Positions 1 to 5,356 of a stretch of DNA of 8,698 nt are shown one piece after another (positions within the stretch are counted from its first letter, which is position 1; every line of letters begins with the position of its first letter). The stretch is from positions 1-8,698 of the forward strand of contig CAYUTJ010000028.1 of the NCBI GenBank assembly GCA_964447735.1. Direction: 5' to 3'. The stretch comes from CAYSYN01 sp964447735. GTDB taxonomy: Bacteria; Patescibacteriota; Minisyncoccia; Minisyncoccales; GBS-2. The translations under genes and the position numbers were made by a program. The notes below the pieces were generated by a model, which saw only the letters and a list, made by a program, of their open reading frames with translations, was not told the origin of the DNA and made no database searches.

Positions 1-74
1 TTTTTATTTTGTCAAGATTTATTTTAAATTTTCTTTAAACAATTTTAAAAATTTTTAGTTCTTTCAAGGTTTAT
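1..74 (-). pseudogene. Possible frameshifted remnant of the RimP C-terminal domain
   Basis: These bases lie just past the RimP stop. Read from position 70 downward, one frame off RimP, they give TLKELKIF, then KIV, a TAA stop at 35-37, then RKFKINLDKIK. This resembles the start of the normal RimP C-terminal half (pattern PLKTExDFxRxxGKKVKIKL). A tandem ATAA ATAA at 71-78 sits where the frame changes, so a 4-base duplication is a simple explanation. The similarity is judged by eye against remembered family sequences and the stretch is short and very AT-rich, so chance likeness is possible. The window ends before the rest could be read. Confidence 0.35.
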
Positions 75-320
75 TTATTCTATTCCCGGGGAAGAAACTG
101 TTAAATACCATCTTCTTTCAAATAAATCTTCTTTTAAAATTGGATCTATTTCTCTTGAAACTCTAGCACAATCTTCAACTGTTACTCCACCTTTTTTATC
201 TATCGTAATTATTAACTCTTTTGCTCTTCCCTTTTGTTTTATTTCAATTTTTTTTAATTCATAACCTAAATTTTCAATTATCTTTTTTATCAAACCCTCA
301 ACTTTCTCTTCAATTTTCAT
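75..320 (-). CDS. rimP: Ribosome maturation factor RimP, N-terminal domain only
   Basis: RimP assists assembly of the 30S subunit in the cytoplasm. The 81 residues match the family's N-terminal alpha/beta domain: an opening helix, GYELKKIEIK (19-28), a strand LIITIDKKGG (36-45), the motif VEDCARVSREI (48-58) and the conserved VSSPG (75-79). The family is normally about 150 residues, with a C-terminal SH3-like domain after SPG. Here TAA follows two codons later, so that domain is absent from this frame, and the bases beyond look like a decayed copy. The ATG is one base after the nitroreductase stop (TAA-G-ATG), which implies translational coupling as last gene of a six-gene minus-strand operon. 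The usual partner nusA would lie beyond the window start. The N-terminal half looks intact, so it is either a recent truncation, an assembly error or a working half-protein. Confidence 0.85.
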   Translation of the reverse strand: MKIEEKVEGLIKKIIENLGYELKKIEIKQKGRAKELIITIDKKGGVTVEDCARVSREIDPILKEDLFERRWYLTVSSPGIE

Positions 321-321
321 C

Positions 322-885
322 TTAAAATTTGTTCCAATGTAAAATTTCCTTCAGAGACCTTTTAGGCACATGTAAAATTCCTCTTTTATCTCGCCAATAT
401 TTTCTATGACCTTTTTCTAAAACTGGTTTTTCAGCTGGATATCCAAAAGCCAAAACTAAATCTAAATGATAATTTGAAGGTATTTTACAAATTTTCTTCA
501 GTTTTTCTCTTTTTATTGCACCCATAATACAACATCCAATTCCTTCTTCTAAAGCTGTTAAAACAATATTTTCTACTGCTAAACCAGCATCGTACTTAGA
601 AAATTTTTGAGCAACTTTCTTGTTTGTTAAGACAAGAATGTAAGCTACTGGTTTATTTTTCTCTGTTCTCAATCTTTCAGTTTCTCCTCCAAAATAAACA
701 TTCTCAAAAATTTTCTCACAAAGTTTTTTATCATTAACAACTAAATATTCTAAGGGTTGTAAGTTTTTGGCAGAAGGAGCTAATCTCGCTGCGTTAACTA
801 ATTTTTTCAAAATTCTTTTTGAGATTCTTTTATCTTTAAAAAGTCTTATCGTCCTCCTCTTTAAAATTGCTTGATAAACTCTCAT
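322..885 (-). CDS. Nitroreductase-family FMN oxidoreductase
   Basis: Small flavoenzyme of the nitroreductase superfamily, expected to bind FMN, work as a homodimer and use NAD(P)H to reduce nitro groups, quinones or similar acceptors. The real substrate cannot be told from sequence. The 187 residues have the phosphate-binding RRTIRLF (10-16), the AARLAPSAKNLQP segment (32-44), the helix YDAGLAVENIVLTALEEGIGCC (98-119) and the closing LVLAFGYPAEKP (143-154), all in family order and at family length. I place the start at the ATG at 883-885, one base after the DUF4239 stop (TAA-A-ATG). A TTG three codons upstream would overlap that gene and is less likely. No Shine-Dalgarno is visible, consistent with coupled translation. 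The pair Cys118-Cys119 is notable but not a known family motif. Confidence 0.88.
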   Translation of the reverse strand: MRVYQAILKRRTIRLFKDKRISKRILKKLVNAARLAPSAKNLQPLEYLVVNDKKLCEKIFENVYFGGETERLRTEKNKPVAYILVLTNKKVAQKFSKYDAGLAVENIVLTALEEGIGCCIMGAIKREKLKKICKIPSNYHLDLVLAFGYPAEKPVLEKGHRKYWRDKRGILHVPKRSLKEILHWNKF

Positions 886-886
886 T

Positions 887-1639
887 TTATTCAATTTTTT
901 TAATTTTAGTTAATTCCTCTATATCTTTTTCATCTAAAATCCTAAAGATATCGTGAGCTGTTTTTTCAGCAAAATCTTTCCCAAAAATTGTCAAATCGTC
1001 CAATTGTTTGAGTAAAATCACTGCTATAATAACTATCGTTCCAAAAATAATTTTTAATATGTCCATTAAAATGCTATCGCTGGGAAGAAGATTCAATGAA
1101 AAAACTGTCAAAAAAGCTGAAACATAAATTAAAGCCCATTGAAAAGGTAGCATTTTTTGATGGTAAAACAAAATCGTCTTTTTTCTCAATTCTTGAAGGT
1201 GTTGCAAAGCCCCCCAGATATTTGTGAAAGCAGCAGAGATCGGAGATGGTGAAGATTCTTCGATTGTTGCGCTTCCAAAAGTCTTTGTTAACATCGTTAT
1301 CGTCACAGAAGGATTGAGAACATGATGAGCCCAGTTTTTACTTTCTTTAATTTTCTGATAATGAGCCCTGATTATTTCCCTTACTTTAGGTTGAATTCGA
1401 GGAATTAATCCTGAGACTCGATAAAGAAATGAAAATTCTCCATCGGTTGCTGAAATTATTTCTAAAATTTGAGAGTAGCGTGAGCTTTGTCTGGCAATGA
1501 AAAATCCTGTAAAGAAGGAAAAAAAGAAGGCAGAAGCAACAATTATTTCAGAATACTCTTTAATAAAAAGTTTTACCTTGAAAACAAAAATTGAATATAA
1601 AAGAATAAAAATTAAAAGAAAAAATAAGGGTTTTTTCAT
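887..1639 (-). CDS. DUF4239 (bestrophin-like) membrane protein
   Basis: Integral membrane protein of 250 residues. Hydrophobic segments lie near 4-20, 31-49, 166-184 and 193-210, giving a 2+2 helix layout around a soluble middle. The text FFIARQSSRYSQILEI (46-61), then FSFLYRVSGLIP (69-80), REIIRAHYQKI (87-97) and a late Leu/Arg-rich helix before the second helix pair follows the DUF4239 pattern of an ARxxxRYxxI region and an LYR motif. DUF4239 is distantly related to bestrophin-like proteins, and no function is established for it, so channel activity is only a suggestion. It follows the nuclease gene by 42 bases and precedes the nitroreductase by one base, in the same operon. The start ATG has only a weak A-rich upstream stretch. 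Confidence 0.72.
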   Translation of the reverse strand: MKKPLFFLLIFILLYSIFVFKVKLFIKEYSEIIVASAFFFSFFTGFFIARQSSRYSQILEIISATDGEFSFLYRVSGLIPRIQPKVREIIRAHYQKIKESKNWAHHVLNPSVTITMLTKTFGSATIEESSPSPISAAFTNIWGALQHLQELRKKTILFYHQKMLPFQWALIYVSAFLTVFSLNLLPSDSILMDILKIIFGTIVIIAVILLKQLDDLTIFGKDFAEKTAHDIFRILDEKDIEELTKIKKIE

Positions 1640-1681
1640 CTTTTTGTTTTCAAATTGACTTTTTTATATTTTAACAAAAAA

Positions 1682-2509
1682 TTATTCTAAAATCTCAATC
1701 TGATTTTGACTTTCTAAAATAATTTCAGGTTTTCCTCTGTATTCTTTAATTTTTCCAAAAACTCTCACTTTCTTTTTATCATAAATTTTTTCTGGGTTTT
1801 CTGGAAATTTGGATAAATTTGAACTAAAAATTACAGCAGAAAAACATTGATTAGGATAAGGTCTCTCAAAATTCAAAAAGATATTGTTTTTTGCTGACCT
1901 ATAAGTTGAAACTACGTTTCCTTCAACAAAGGCTATTTCTCCAATATAATTTTTTGCTTTACAGGCTGAAATGGTTTGATATTCCCCTTTTATTTCTTTT
2001 TTCCATTTGCATCCTATTTTCTTTTTTATTGCCTCTTTTTCTAATTTTTCACAAACTTCTTTGTACTTTAAATTAGGCTTTAAAAATCTACAGACAGCTT
2101 CTCCTTCTTTTACCAATTCAAGATTGATGTTTTTGTTATCCAAAATCAAATATCTTAAACATCTGCCATATTGATCAACGTTTTGTTCATCTTTTTCAAG
2201 TTTTACTCTTTTGTTCAAAACTAATTTTTCTAAAAAAATTTTTGCACTTTCATAACAAGGGTAATCTTTCTCATCGGCATCAATTCCCAAAAGTCTGATT
2301 TCTCTTCCTCCCTCAACAACAATTGTATCTCCATCGATCACCTTCGTAACTAAAACCTCATCTGGCAAATGACATTTCATTTCTTCTTTGTATTTGTCCC
2401 ATCCCCACCAAAAAAGGCAAATTAAAAAGAGAAACAAAATCATCAAAACAGTTTTGTTTCTTTTTACAAATTTTGAAATTTTATTTAACTTTTGAGCCTG
2501 AGGGAACAT
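1682..2509 (-). CDS. Membrane-anchored thermonuclease (SNase) with C-terminal OB-fold
   Basis: Staphylococcal-nuclease-type enzyme of 275 residues, expected to cut DNA and RNA with Ca2+ outside the cytoplasmic membrane. A Lys/Arg-rich N-terminus and one hydrophobic helix (about 21-38) look like an uncleaved signal anchor. The nuclease domain (about 50-165) has VIDGDT (57-62), RLLGIDADE (72-80), YGRCLRY (114-120) and NLELVKEGEA (129-138). By alignment with the S. aureus enzyme, Arg72, Glu80 and Arg116 match catalytic R35, E43 and R87, and Asp59 and Asp77 match metal ligands, so activity is likely. Residues about 183-274 form a second domain with an OB-like strand pattern (GEIAFVEGNVV, KVRVFGKIKEY, KPEIILES) of the kind seen after SNase domains in other bacteria. 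Eight cysteines lie outside the helix, which suggests disulfides. The start overlaps the upstream tRNA-binding gene by 29 bases. Confidence 0.87.
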   Translation of the reverse strand: MFPQAQKLNKISKFVKRNKTVLMILFLFLICLFWWGWDKYKEEMKCHLPDEVLVTKVIDGDTIVVEGGREIRLLGIDADEKDYPCYESAKIFLEKLVLNKRVKLEKDEQNVDQYGRCLRYLILDNKNINLELVKEGEAVCRFLKPNLKYKEVCEKLEKEAIKKKIGCKWKKEIKGEYQTISACKAKNYIGEIAFVEGNVVSTYRSAKNNIFLNFERPYPNQCFSAVIFSSNLSKFPENPEKIYDKKKVRVFGKIKEYRGKPEIILESQNQIEILE

Positions 2510-2801
2510 CTTTCTCTGGAATTATTAAAACAGGTTTTCCTTCAACGTCTACTGCCAATAGCATTCCTTGACTTTCAATTCCCATCAATTTTTTAGGTTT
2601 TAAATTAGTAACGATCACGATTTTCTTTCCTAAAAGTTCTTCCTTTTTATATTCTTTTTTAATTCCAGCAACAATTTGCTTTTTCTCTTTTCCCAAATCC
2701 ACAATCAATTTTAAAAGTTTCTCAGAATTTTCTATTTCTTCAACTTTTATTATCTCCCCCACTCTTAAATCAATTTTTTGAAAATCTTCAAATTTAATCA
2801 T
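2481..2801 (-). CDS. Stand-alone tRNA-binding domain protein (MetRS C-terminal / MetG-beta type)
   Basis: A 106-residue OB-fold protein equal to the tRNA-binding module at the C-terminus of many methionyl-tRNA synthetases (Trbp111/EMAP-II family). The hallmarks are present in order: DLRVGEI (11-17), NSEKLLKLIVDLG (25-37), KKQIVAGI (40-47) and NLKPKKLMGIESQGMLLA (66-83). Stand-alone copies either dimerise and bind tRNA directly or act as the beta subunit of a MetRS that lacks this domain. The main MetRS gene is not in the window, so the choice cannot be made here. CsaA, a related export chaperone, is an alternative, but the LKPKKLMGIESQGM stretch fits MetG-beta better. It starts three bases after the stop of the upstream membrane-protein gene, with only a weak AAAAG before the ATG. 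Confidence 0.88.
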   Translation of the reverse strand: MIKFEDFQKIDLRVGEIIKVEEIENSEKLLKLIVDLGKEKKQIVAGIKKEYKKEELLGKKIVIVTNLKPKKLMGIESQGMLLAVDVEGKPVLIIPEKDVPSGSKVK

Positions 2802-2804
2802 CTT

Positions 2805-3122
2805 TTAATGTGGAAATAATATTTCACCAAAAAGAAAAAACACAAGTAACATTCCTATTAAAGTCGCCATGTAAACTAAAACTGAACGTTCTTTTTTTCT
2901 AAAAATGGCGAAAACCCCAGTGATAAATCCTCCAATTCCGCAAGCAAACCCAGAAAGCATTGTAATAGAAAGAAGTGGCCTCTTAAAAATATCTTCTAAA
3001 ATTGTTTTTCCAGCAGATGTTGATTTGTAAAAAGATTTTGCCAAAAAAGATCCCATAAAAAACAACAAAAACATTAAAGCCACAAACAAAATTGAAAATT
3101 TACCTAACTTAGTTTCTACCAT
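2805..3122 (-). CDS. Small membrane protein with three predicted helices, unknown function
   Basis: The 105-residue product has hydrophobic segments at about 8-29, 50-75 (Gly-rich: GFACGIGGFITGVF) and 80-101, separated by a polar loop (30-49) and a basic turn RKKERS (75-80). The ending VYMATLIGMLLVFFLFGEILFPH resembles short uncharacterised membrane proteins I recall from several uncultivated bacteria, but I cannot name a family or role. It is the first gene of the operon, about 35 bases after the transcription start expected from the promoter at 3164-3192. An AGAAG stretch a few bases before the ATG can serve as a weak ribosome binding site. Confidence 0.7.
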   Translation of the reverse strand: MVETKLGKFSILFVALMFLLFFMGSFLAKSFYKSTSAGKTILEDIFKRPLLSITMLSGFACGIGGFITGVFAIFRKKERSVLVYMATLIGMLLVFFLFGEILFPH

Positions 3123-3163
3123 ACAATCTTCTTTTCTGTCTTTTTAAAAAAACTTATTAGCTG

Positions 3164-3192
3164 ATTTTATTTTAATTTTTCACTGTGGTCAA
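3164..3192 (-). promoter_or_regulatory. Sigma70-type promoter for the six-gene operon
   Basis: On the minus strand TTGACC (3187-3192) and TAAAAT (3164-3169) are separated by 17 bases, each matching 5 of 6 bases of the sigma70 consensus. Transcription should start near 3157, about 35 bases before the ATG at 3122. It lies between the terminator of the upstream gene and the first gene of the operon, exactly where a promoter is needed. Confidence 0.72.
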
Positions 3193-3220
3193 TCTGGCAC
3201 AAAAATTATCAGAATAACAA

Positions 3221-3253
3221 TTAAAAAATGGCGCTCAGAATTTCTGGAGCGCC
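3221..3253 (-). terminator. Intrinsic terminator of the archaemetzincin-like gene
   Basis: A perfect 7-bp GC-rich stem (3230-3236 with 3247-3253) closes a 10-base loop, of which three more bases can pair across a bulged G. On the minus strand it is followed by ATTTTTTAA. It begins seven bases after the stop codon, which ends near 3260. Confidence 0.88.
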
Positions 3254-3259
3254 TAAAAA

Positions 3260-3841
3260 TTATAATTTTGCTCTTTTTTCTAGCTGCTGTTTGCAATTTT
3301 TGCAAAAACCAATTTTTTTAAGGGGCTCACCTCCCAGCAAACCAGCATACATTAAATCAATGGGTTCTGAATGATGTACCAATCCTTGATTGTGACCTAA
3401 TCCATGAGCTGTAATCATTTTCGTAATTTCTCCCTCTATCTGAAAAAAAGAAACTATACCTATAGCTTTTGTCACATAATCATGAATCAAGAGAACAACT
3501 CGTCTGAATGTACCTTTCTCAAAAAAATAATTTATTCTAATGAGTGGATCGTGAGTTAAAGCCAGTAAAAGCCCTTTGAATCTTAGAGTGTTTTTTATTT
3601 TTTTCAATTTTTGCACTATCTCTTCAAAAATTAAAACTCCAAAAACTCTTTCTTGTAGTTTTATCTGAAAATTATGTTTGATTTTGATATTTCCAAAATA
3701 CTCTATTTGACCCCATATGCCTTTAGGGAAATATTTCATTGCAGCGTATACTATTTCCAACAAATCTTCACTATCTTGAGGATCCTCATTAATTGTTAAA
3801 GTACCTACTTTATCTTCAAAACCAATTTGGCTTATTGCCAT
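3260..3841 (-). CDS. Archaemetzincin-like zinc protease homologue lacking the catalytic Glu
   Basis: A 193-residue protein related to archaemetzincins, zinc peptidases with HExxHxxGxxH, a following Met and a Cys-based second zinc site. The sequence has LALTHDPL (93-100), a strand region ending GIVSFFQIEG (128-137), and HGLGHNQGLVH (146-156), then Met164 and a C-terminal FCKNC (179-183). The three metal-binding histidines (146, 150, 156) remain, but the residue after the first His, normally the catalytic Glu, is Gly147 (codon GGA, 3401-3403). The two Cys that usually follow the third His are His157 and Asp162. There is no signal peptide, so it is probably cytoplasmic. It is a single-gene unit with its own promoter, strong GGAGG site and terminator, divergent from rubrerythrin. 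Peptidase activity is doubtful; it may bind zinc or substrate without cleaving, or this copy may be mutant. Confidence 0.75.
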   Translation of the reverse strand: MAISQIGFEDKVGTLTINEDPQDSEDLLEIVYAAMKYFPKGIWGQIEYFGNIKIKHNFQIKLQERVFGVLIFEEIVQKLKKIKNTLRFKGLLLALTHDPLIRINYFFEKGTFRRVVLLIHDYVTKAIGIVSFFQIEGEITKMITAHGLGHNQGLVHHSEPIDLMYAGLLGGEPLKKIGFCKNCKQQLEKRAKL

Positions 3842-3851
3842 TTATTCCCAA

Positions 3852-3856
3852 CCTCC
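3852..3856 (-). promoter_or_regulatory. Strong Shine-Dalgarno GGAGG
   Basis: GGAGG lies 10 bases before the ATG at 3839-3841, which fixes that start. It is the only full-strength site in the window; the other genes have weak or no Shine-Dalgarno sequences. Confidence 0.85.
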
Positions 3857-3867
3857 ACATACAATAA

Positions 3868-3895
3868 ATTATAAACAAATTTTTAAAAATACCAA
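3868..3895 (-). promoter_or_regulatory. Promoter of the archaemetzincin-like gene
   Basis: On the minus strand a perfect TATAAT (3868-3873) has TTGGTA (3890-3895, 4 of 6) 16 bases upstream. The start would fall near 3861, leaving a leader of about 20 bases that contains the GGAGG site. Confidence 0.65.
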
Positions 3896-3940
3896 AAGTA
3901 AATAAAAACTAAAATTGAAAGTTTTCCCCAAAATGCTTCT

Positions 3941-3949
3941 TGATATAAA
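3941..3949 (+). promoter_or_regulatory. Extended -10 promoter for rubrerythrin
   Basis: TGATATAAA matches the extended -10 form (TGn followed by a TATAAT-like hexamer, 5 of 6). No good -35 sits at the normal distance, which is typical of extended -10 promoters and also of activated ones. Transcription would start near 3956, giving a leader of about 110 bases before the ATG at 4068. Confidence 0.5.
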
Positions 3950-3950
3950 A

Positions 3951-3987
3951 TTTATTAAGAATAAACTCAAAATAAGAATTATTCTTA
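3951..3987 (+). promoter_or_regulatory. Palindromic operator candidates before rubrerythrin
   Basis: At 3973-3987 there is a perfect 7-1-7 palindrome, TAAGAAT-T-ATTCTTA. This is the geometry of Fur-family sites and it agrees with the Fur/PerR-type consensus at 5 of 7 bases per half. A second inverted repeat, TTTATT-AAG-AATAAA, lies at 3951-3965 over the expected start, and the half-site TAAGAAT recurs at 3956-3962, 17 bases from the first. Rubrerythrin is a known PerR target in other bacteria; assigning a regulator here is inference. Confidence 0.5.
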
Positions 3988-4017
3988 CTCATAAAAAAGA
4001 ATGGCAAACTAAAAAAA

Positions 4018-4040
4018 TCTTTTGCTCAAAGCGCAAAAGA
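4018..4040 (+). promoter_or_regulatory. Hairpin in the rubrerythrin leader
   Basis: TCTTTTGC (4018-4025) pairs perfectly with GCAAAAGA (4033-4040) around a 7-base loop. No U-tract follows, so it is not a normal terminator. It lies 27 bases before the ATG, beside AAAGG (4041-4045). It could affect translation or mRNA stability. Confidence 0.45.
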
Positions 4041-4067
4041 AAAGGTCAGTAAAAATTTAAAAAAATT

Positions 4068-4652
4068 ATGAAAAAAACAATTGAGAATTTAGTCAAGGCT
4101 TTTATTGGAGAAAGTCAAGCTAGAAATAGATATACTTTTTATGCAAAAGTGGCCAAAAAAGAGGGTTATGAACAAATAGCTGAAATTTTTAGAATTACTG
4201 CAGAGAATGAAAAAGAGCATGCTTCTTGGTTGTTCAAATTAATCAATGAATTAAAGAAAAAAAGTAATGAAAATTTGGATGAAATAAAAGTTGAAGCTAC
4301 AACTCCAACGATCTTGGGAAATACAATAGAAAATTTAAAATCTGCCATTGCAGGAGAAAATTACGAATACACAAAAATGTATCCTGAATTTGCTGATATC
4401 GCTGAAAAAGAAGGTTTTCCAGAAATTGCAAAGAGATTAAGAGCAATCGCTGTTGCTGAACAGCACCATGAAGAAAGATATAAAAAGCTATTAAAAGAAG
4501 TAGAAAAAGGTACTGTCTTCAAAAAAGAAAAGGAGGTTTGGTGGGTTTGTAGAGAGTGTGGATATGTACATTTTGGTAAAGAACCACCAGAAGTTTGCCC
4601 CTCTTGTTCCCATCTGAAATCTTTTTATCAGATAAAATGCGAGGAATACTAA
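4068..4652 (+). CDS. rbr: Rubrerythrin (peroxide-reducing diiron protein)
   Basis: Cytoplasmic non-haem iron protein that reduces hydrogen peroxide, mostly in anaerobes and microaerophiles. The 194 residues show both expected parts. The ferritin-like four-helix domain (1-145) carries the diiron ligands: Glu15 (IGES), Glu48-x-x-His51 (ENEKEH), Glu97 and Glu100 (AGENYE), and Glu131-x-x-His134 (AEQHHE). The C-terminal rubredoxin-like domain has Cys161-x-x-Cys164-Gly and Cys177-Pro-x-Cys180, which hold one iron and pass electrons to the diiron site. Length and domain order are normal. The start is fixed by an in-frame stop 18 bases upstream and the typical MKKTIENL opening. Oddly, there is no Shine-Dalgarno at normal distance, only AAAGG 22 bases away in an A/T-only stretch. 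It is the only plus-strand gene and is transcribed alone from a leader with palindromes. Confidence 0.96.
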   Translation: MKKTIENLVKAFIGESQARNRYTFYAKVAKKEGYEQIAEIFRITAENEKEHASWLFKLINELKKKSNENLDEIKVEATTPTILGNTIENLKSAIAGENYEYTKMYPEFADIAEKEGFPEIAKRLRAIAVAEQHHEERYKKLLKEVEKGTVFKKEKEVWWVCRECGYVHFGKEPPEVCPSCSHLKSFYQIKCEEY

Positions 4653-4686
4653 AAAATGGATAGAGCTATTTTTAAAAAGTAAGAAA

Positions 4687-4726
4687 AATTATTGTTTCCT
4701 CTTGTAATAATTATTTAAGATTTTTT
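4687..4726 (+). terminator. Weak AT-rich terminator after rubrerythrin
   Basis: AATTATT (4687-4693) pairs with AATAATT (4706-4712), followed after eight bases by six Ts (4721-4726). The stem has no GC pairs, so it is a poor terminator by itself. It is placed between two convergent genes, where termination is needed. Confidence 0.35.
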
Positions 4727-4735
4727 ACTAATACC

Positions 4736-5350
4736 TCATTTGAGAAAATATAGGCTCTCATGTAAAAATTCCCGAACTCTCGAAGTTCGCTTCAACATAA
4801 TAAGAATGAGATCAAAAATCATGAAAATTTTTATTATCATTGCTGAAAAAAACGAGTAAGAAAGAAGCAAGATGAATCCAACAGCCTCTCCTATCTCCAA
4901 TGGTGGGAGTTTAACTCGAATGCGTCTCTTATAGTGATTAATAACTGCTATGATAATTAAAGAGAAAATAATAGTATAGAAAGTTATTTTCGGAGTAAGA
5001 AACATCATCACTCCGATTGTTGTGGCAATGCCGGTTCCTCCTTTAAACTTGTGGAAAACTGGATACTGATGTCCAATGATTGAAAATAGTCCAATAAGTG
5101 CTAATGAATTGCCAGTAATTTCGTAGTTATACGCAATAAAAATAGGTATGAATCCTTTCAAAATATCTAAAATTAAAACTATTAAACCTAATTTTCTATC
5201 AACATTGTAAAATACATTGGTTGCTCCAGGGTTCCCATCTCCGAGCGAACGAATGTCTATACCAAGCTTGCGAGAAGTAAAAATCTCAGCAAAATTTATC
5301 GACCCTAAAATATAGGTTAAGAAAATAAAAATAAAAAAAATAACATCCAT
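4736..5350 (-). CDS. PlsY-family membrane protein, divergent glycerol-3-phosphate acyltransferase homologue
   Basis: PlsY moves an acyl group from acyl-phosphate to glycerol-3-phosphate, the first step of phospholipid synthesis in most bacteria. The 204 residues are family length and very hydrophobic, with helix segments near 2-22, 54-74, 79-98, 112-138 and 154-187. Motif 1 is clear (GIDIRSLGDGNPGATN, 30-45; the usual text is GSGN). Motif 2 is mostly there (GHQYPVFHKFKGGTGIAT, 93-110), but the Lys of KGGKG is Thr106. The usual C-terminal motif 3 with His, Asn and Glu is missing; the tail reads LKRTSRVREFLHES. It may therefore be a PlsY paralogue with altered or no acyltransferase activity. 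It ends in TGA, alone among genes here. It follows the SLOG-domain gene by 32 bases but seems to have its own promoter overlapping that gene's end. Confidence 0.8.
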   Translation of the reverse strand: MDVIFFIFIFLTYILGSINFAEIFTSRKLGIDIRSLGDGNPGATNVFYNVDRKLGLIVLILDILKGFIPIFIAYNYEITGNSLALIGLFSIIGHQYPVFHKFKGGTGIATTIGVMMFLTPKITFYTIIFSLIIIAVINHYKRRIRVKLPPLEIGEAVGFILLLSYSFFSAMIIKIFMIFDLILIMLKRTSRVREFLHESLYFLK

Positions 5351-5356
5351 ACGTAA

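Noticed and set aside
1..77. TAA recoded as a sense codon to restore RimP
   Set aside because: Most other genes here end properly at TAA at their family length, so code reassignment is not credible.
883..894. TTG start for the nitroreductase, three codons upstream
   Set aside because: It would overlap the previous gene. The ATG at 883-885 sits one base after that gene's stop and begins the usual family N-terminus.
1640..1681. Internal promoter before the DUF4239 gene
   Set aside because: There are TATA-like stretches, but no -35 at a usable distance; the AT content makes such hexamers common.
1891..2076. 61-codon plus-strand open frame
   Set aside because: It is antisense to the well-supported thermonuclease gene, is low in complexity (Leu/Phe-rich) and matches nothing recognisable.
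4166..4348. 60-codon minus-strand open frame
   Set aside because: It lies opposite the rubrerythrin gene, whose ligand residues prove the plus strand; Ser/Phe-rich shadow with no start signals.
4773..4789. CGAACT/AGTTCG hairpin near the end of the PlsY gene
   Set aside because: It is six base pairs inside coding sequence with no U-tract after it; chance structure is the simpler view.
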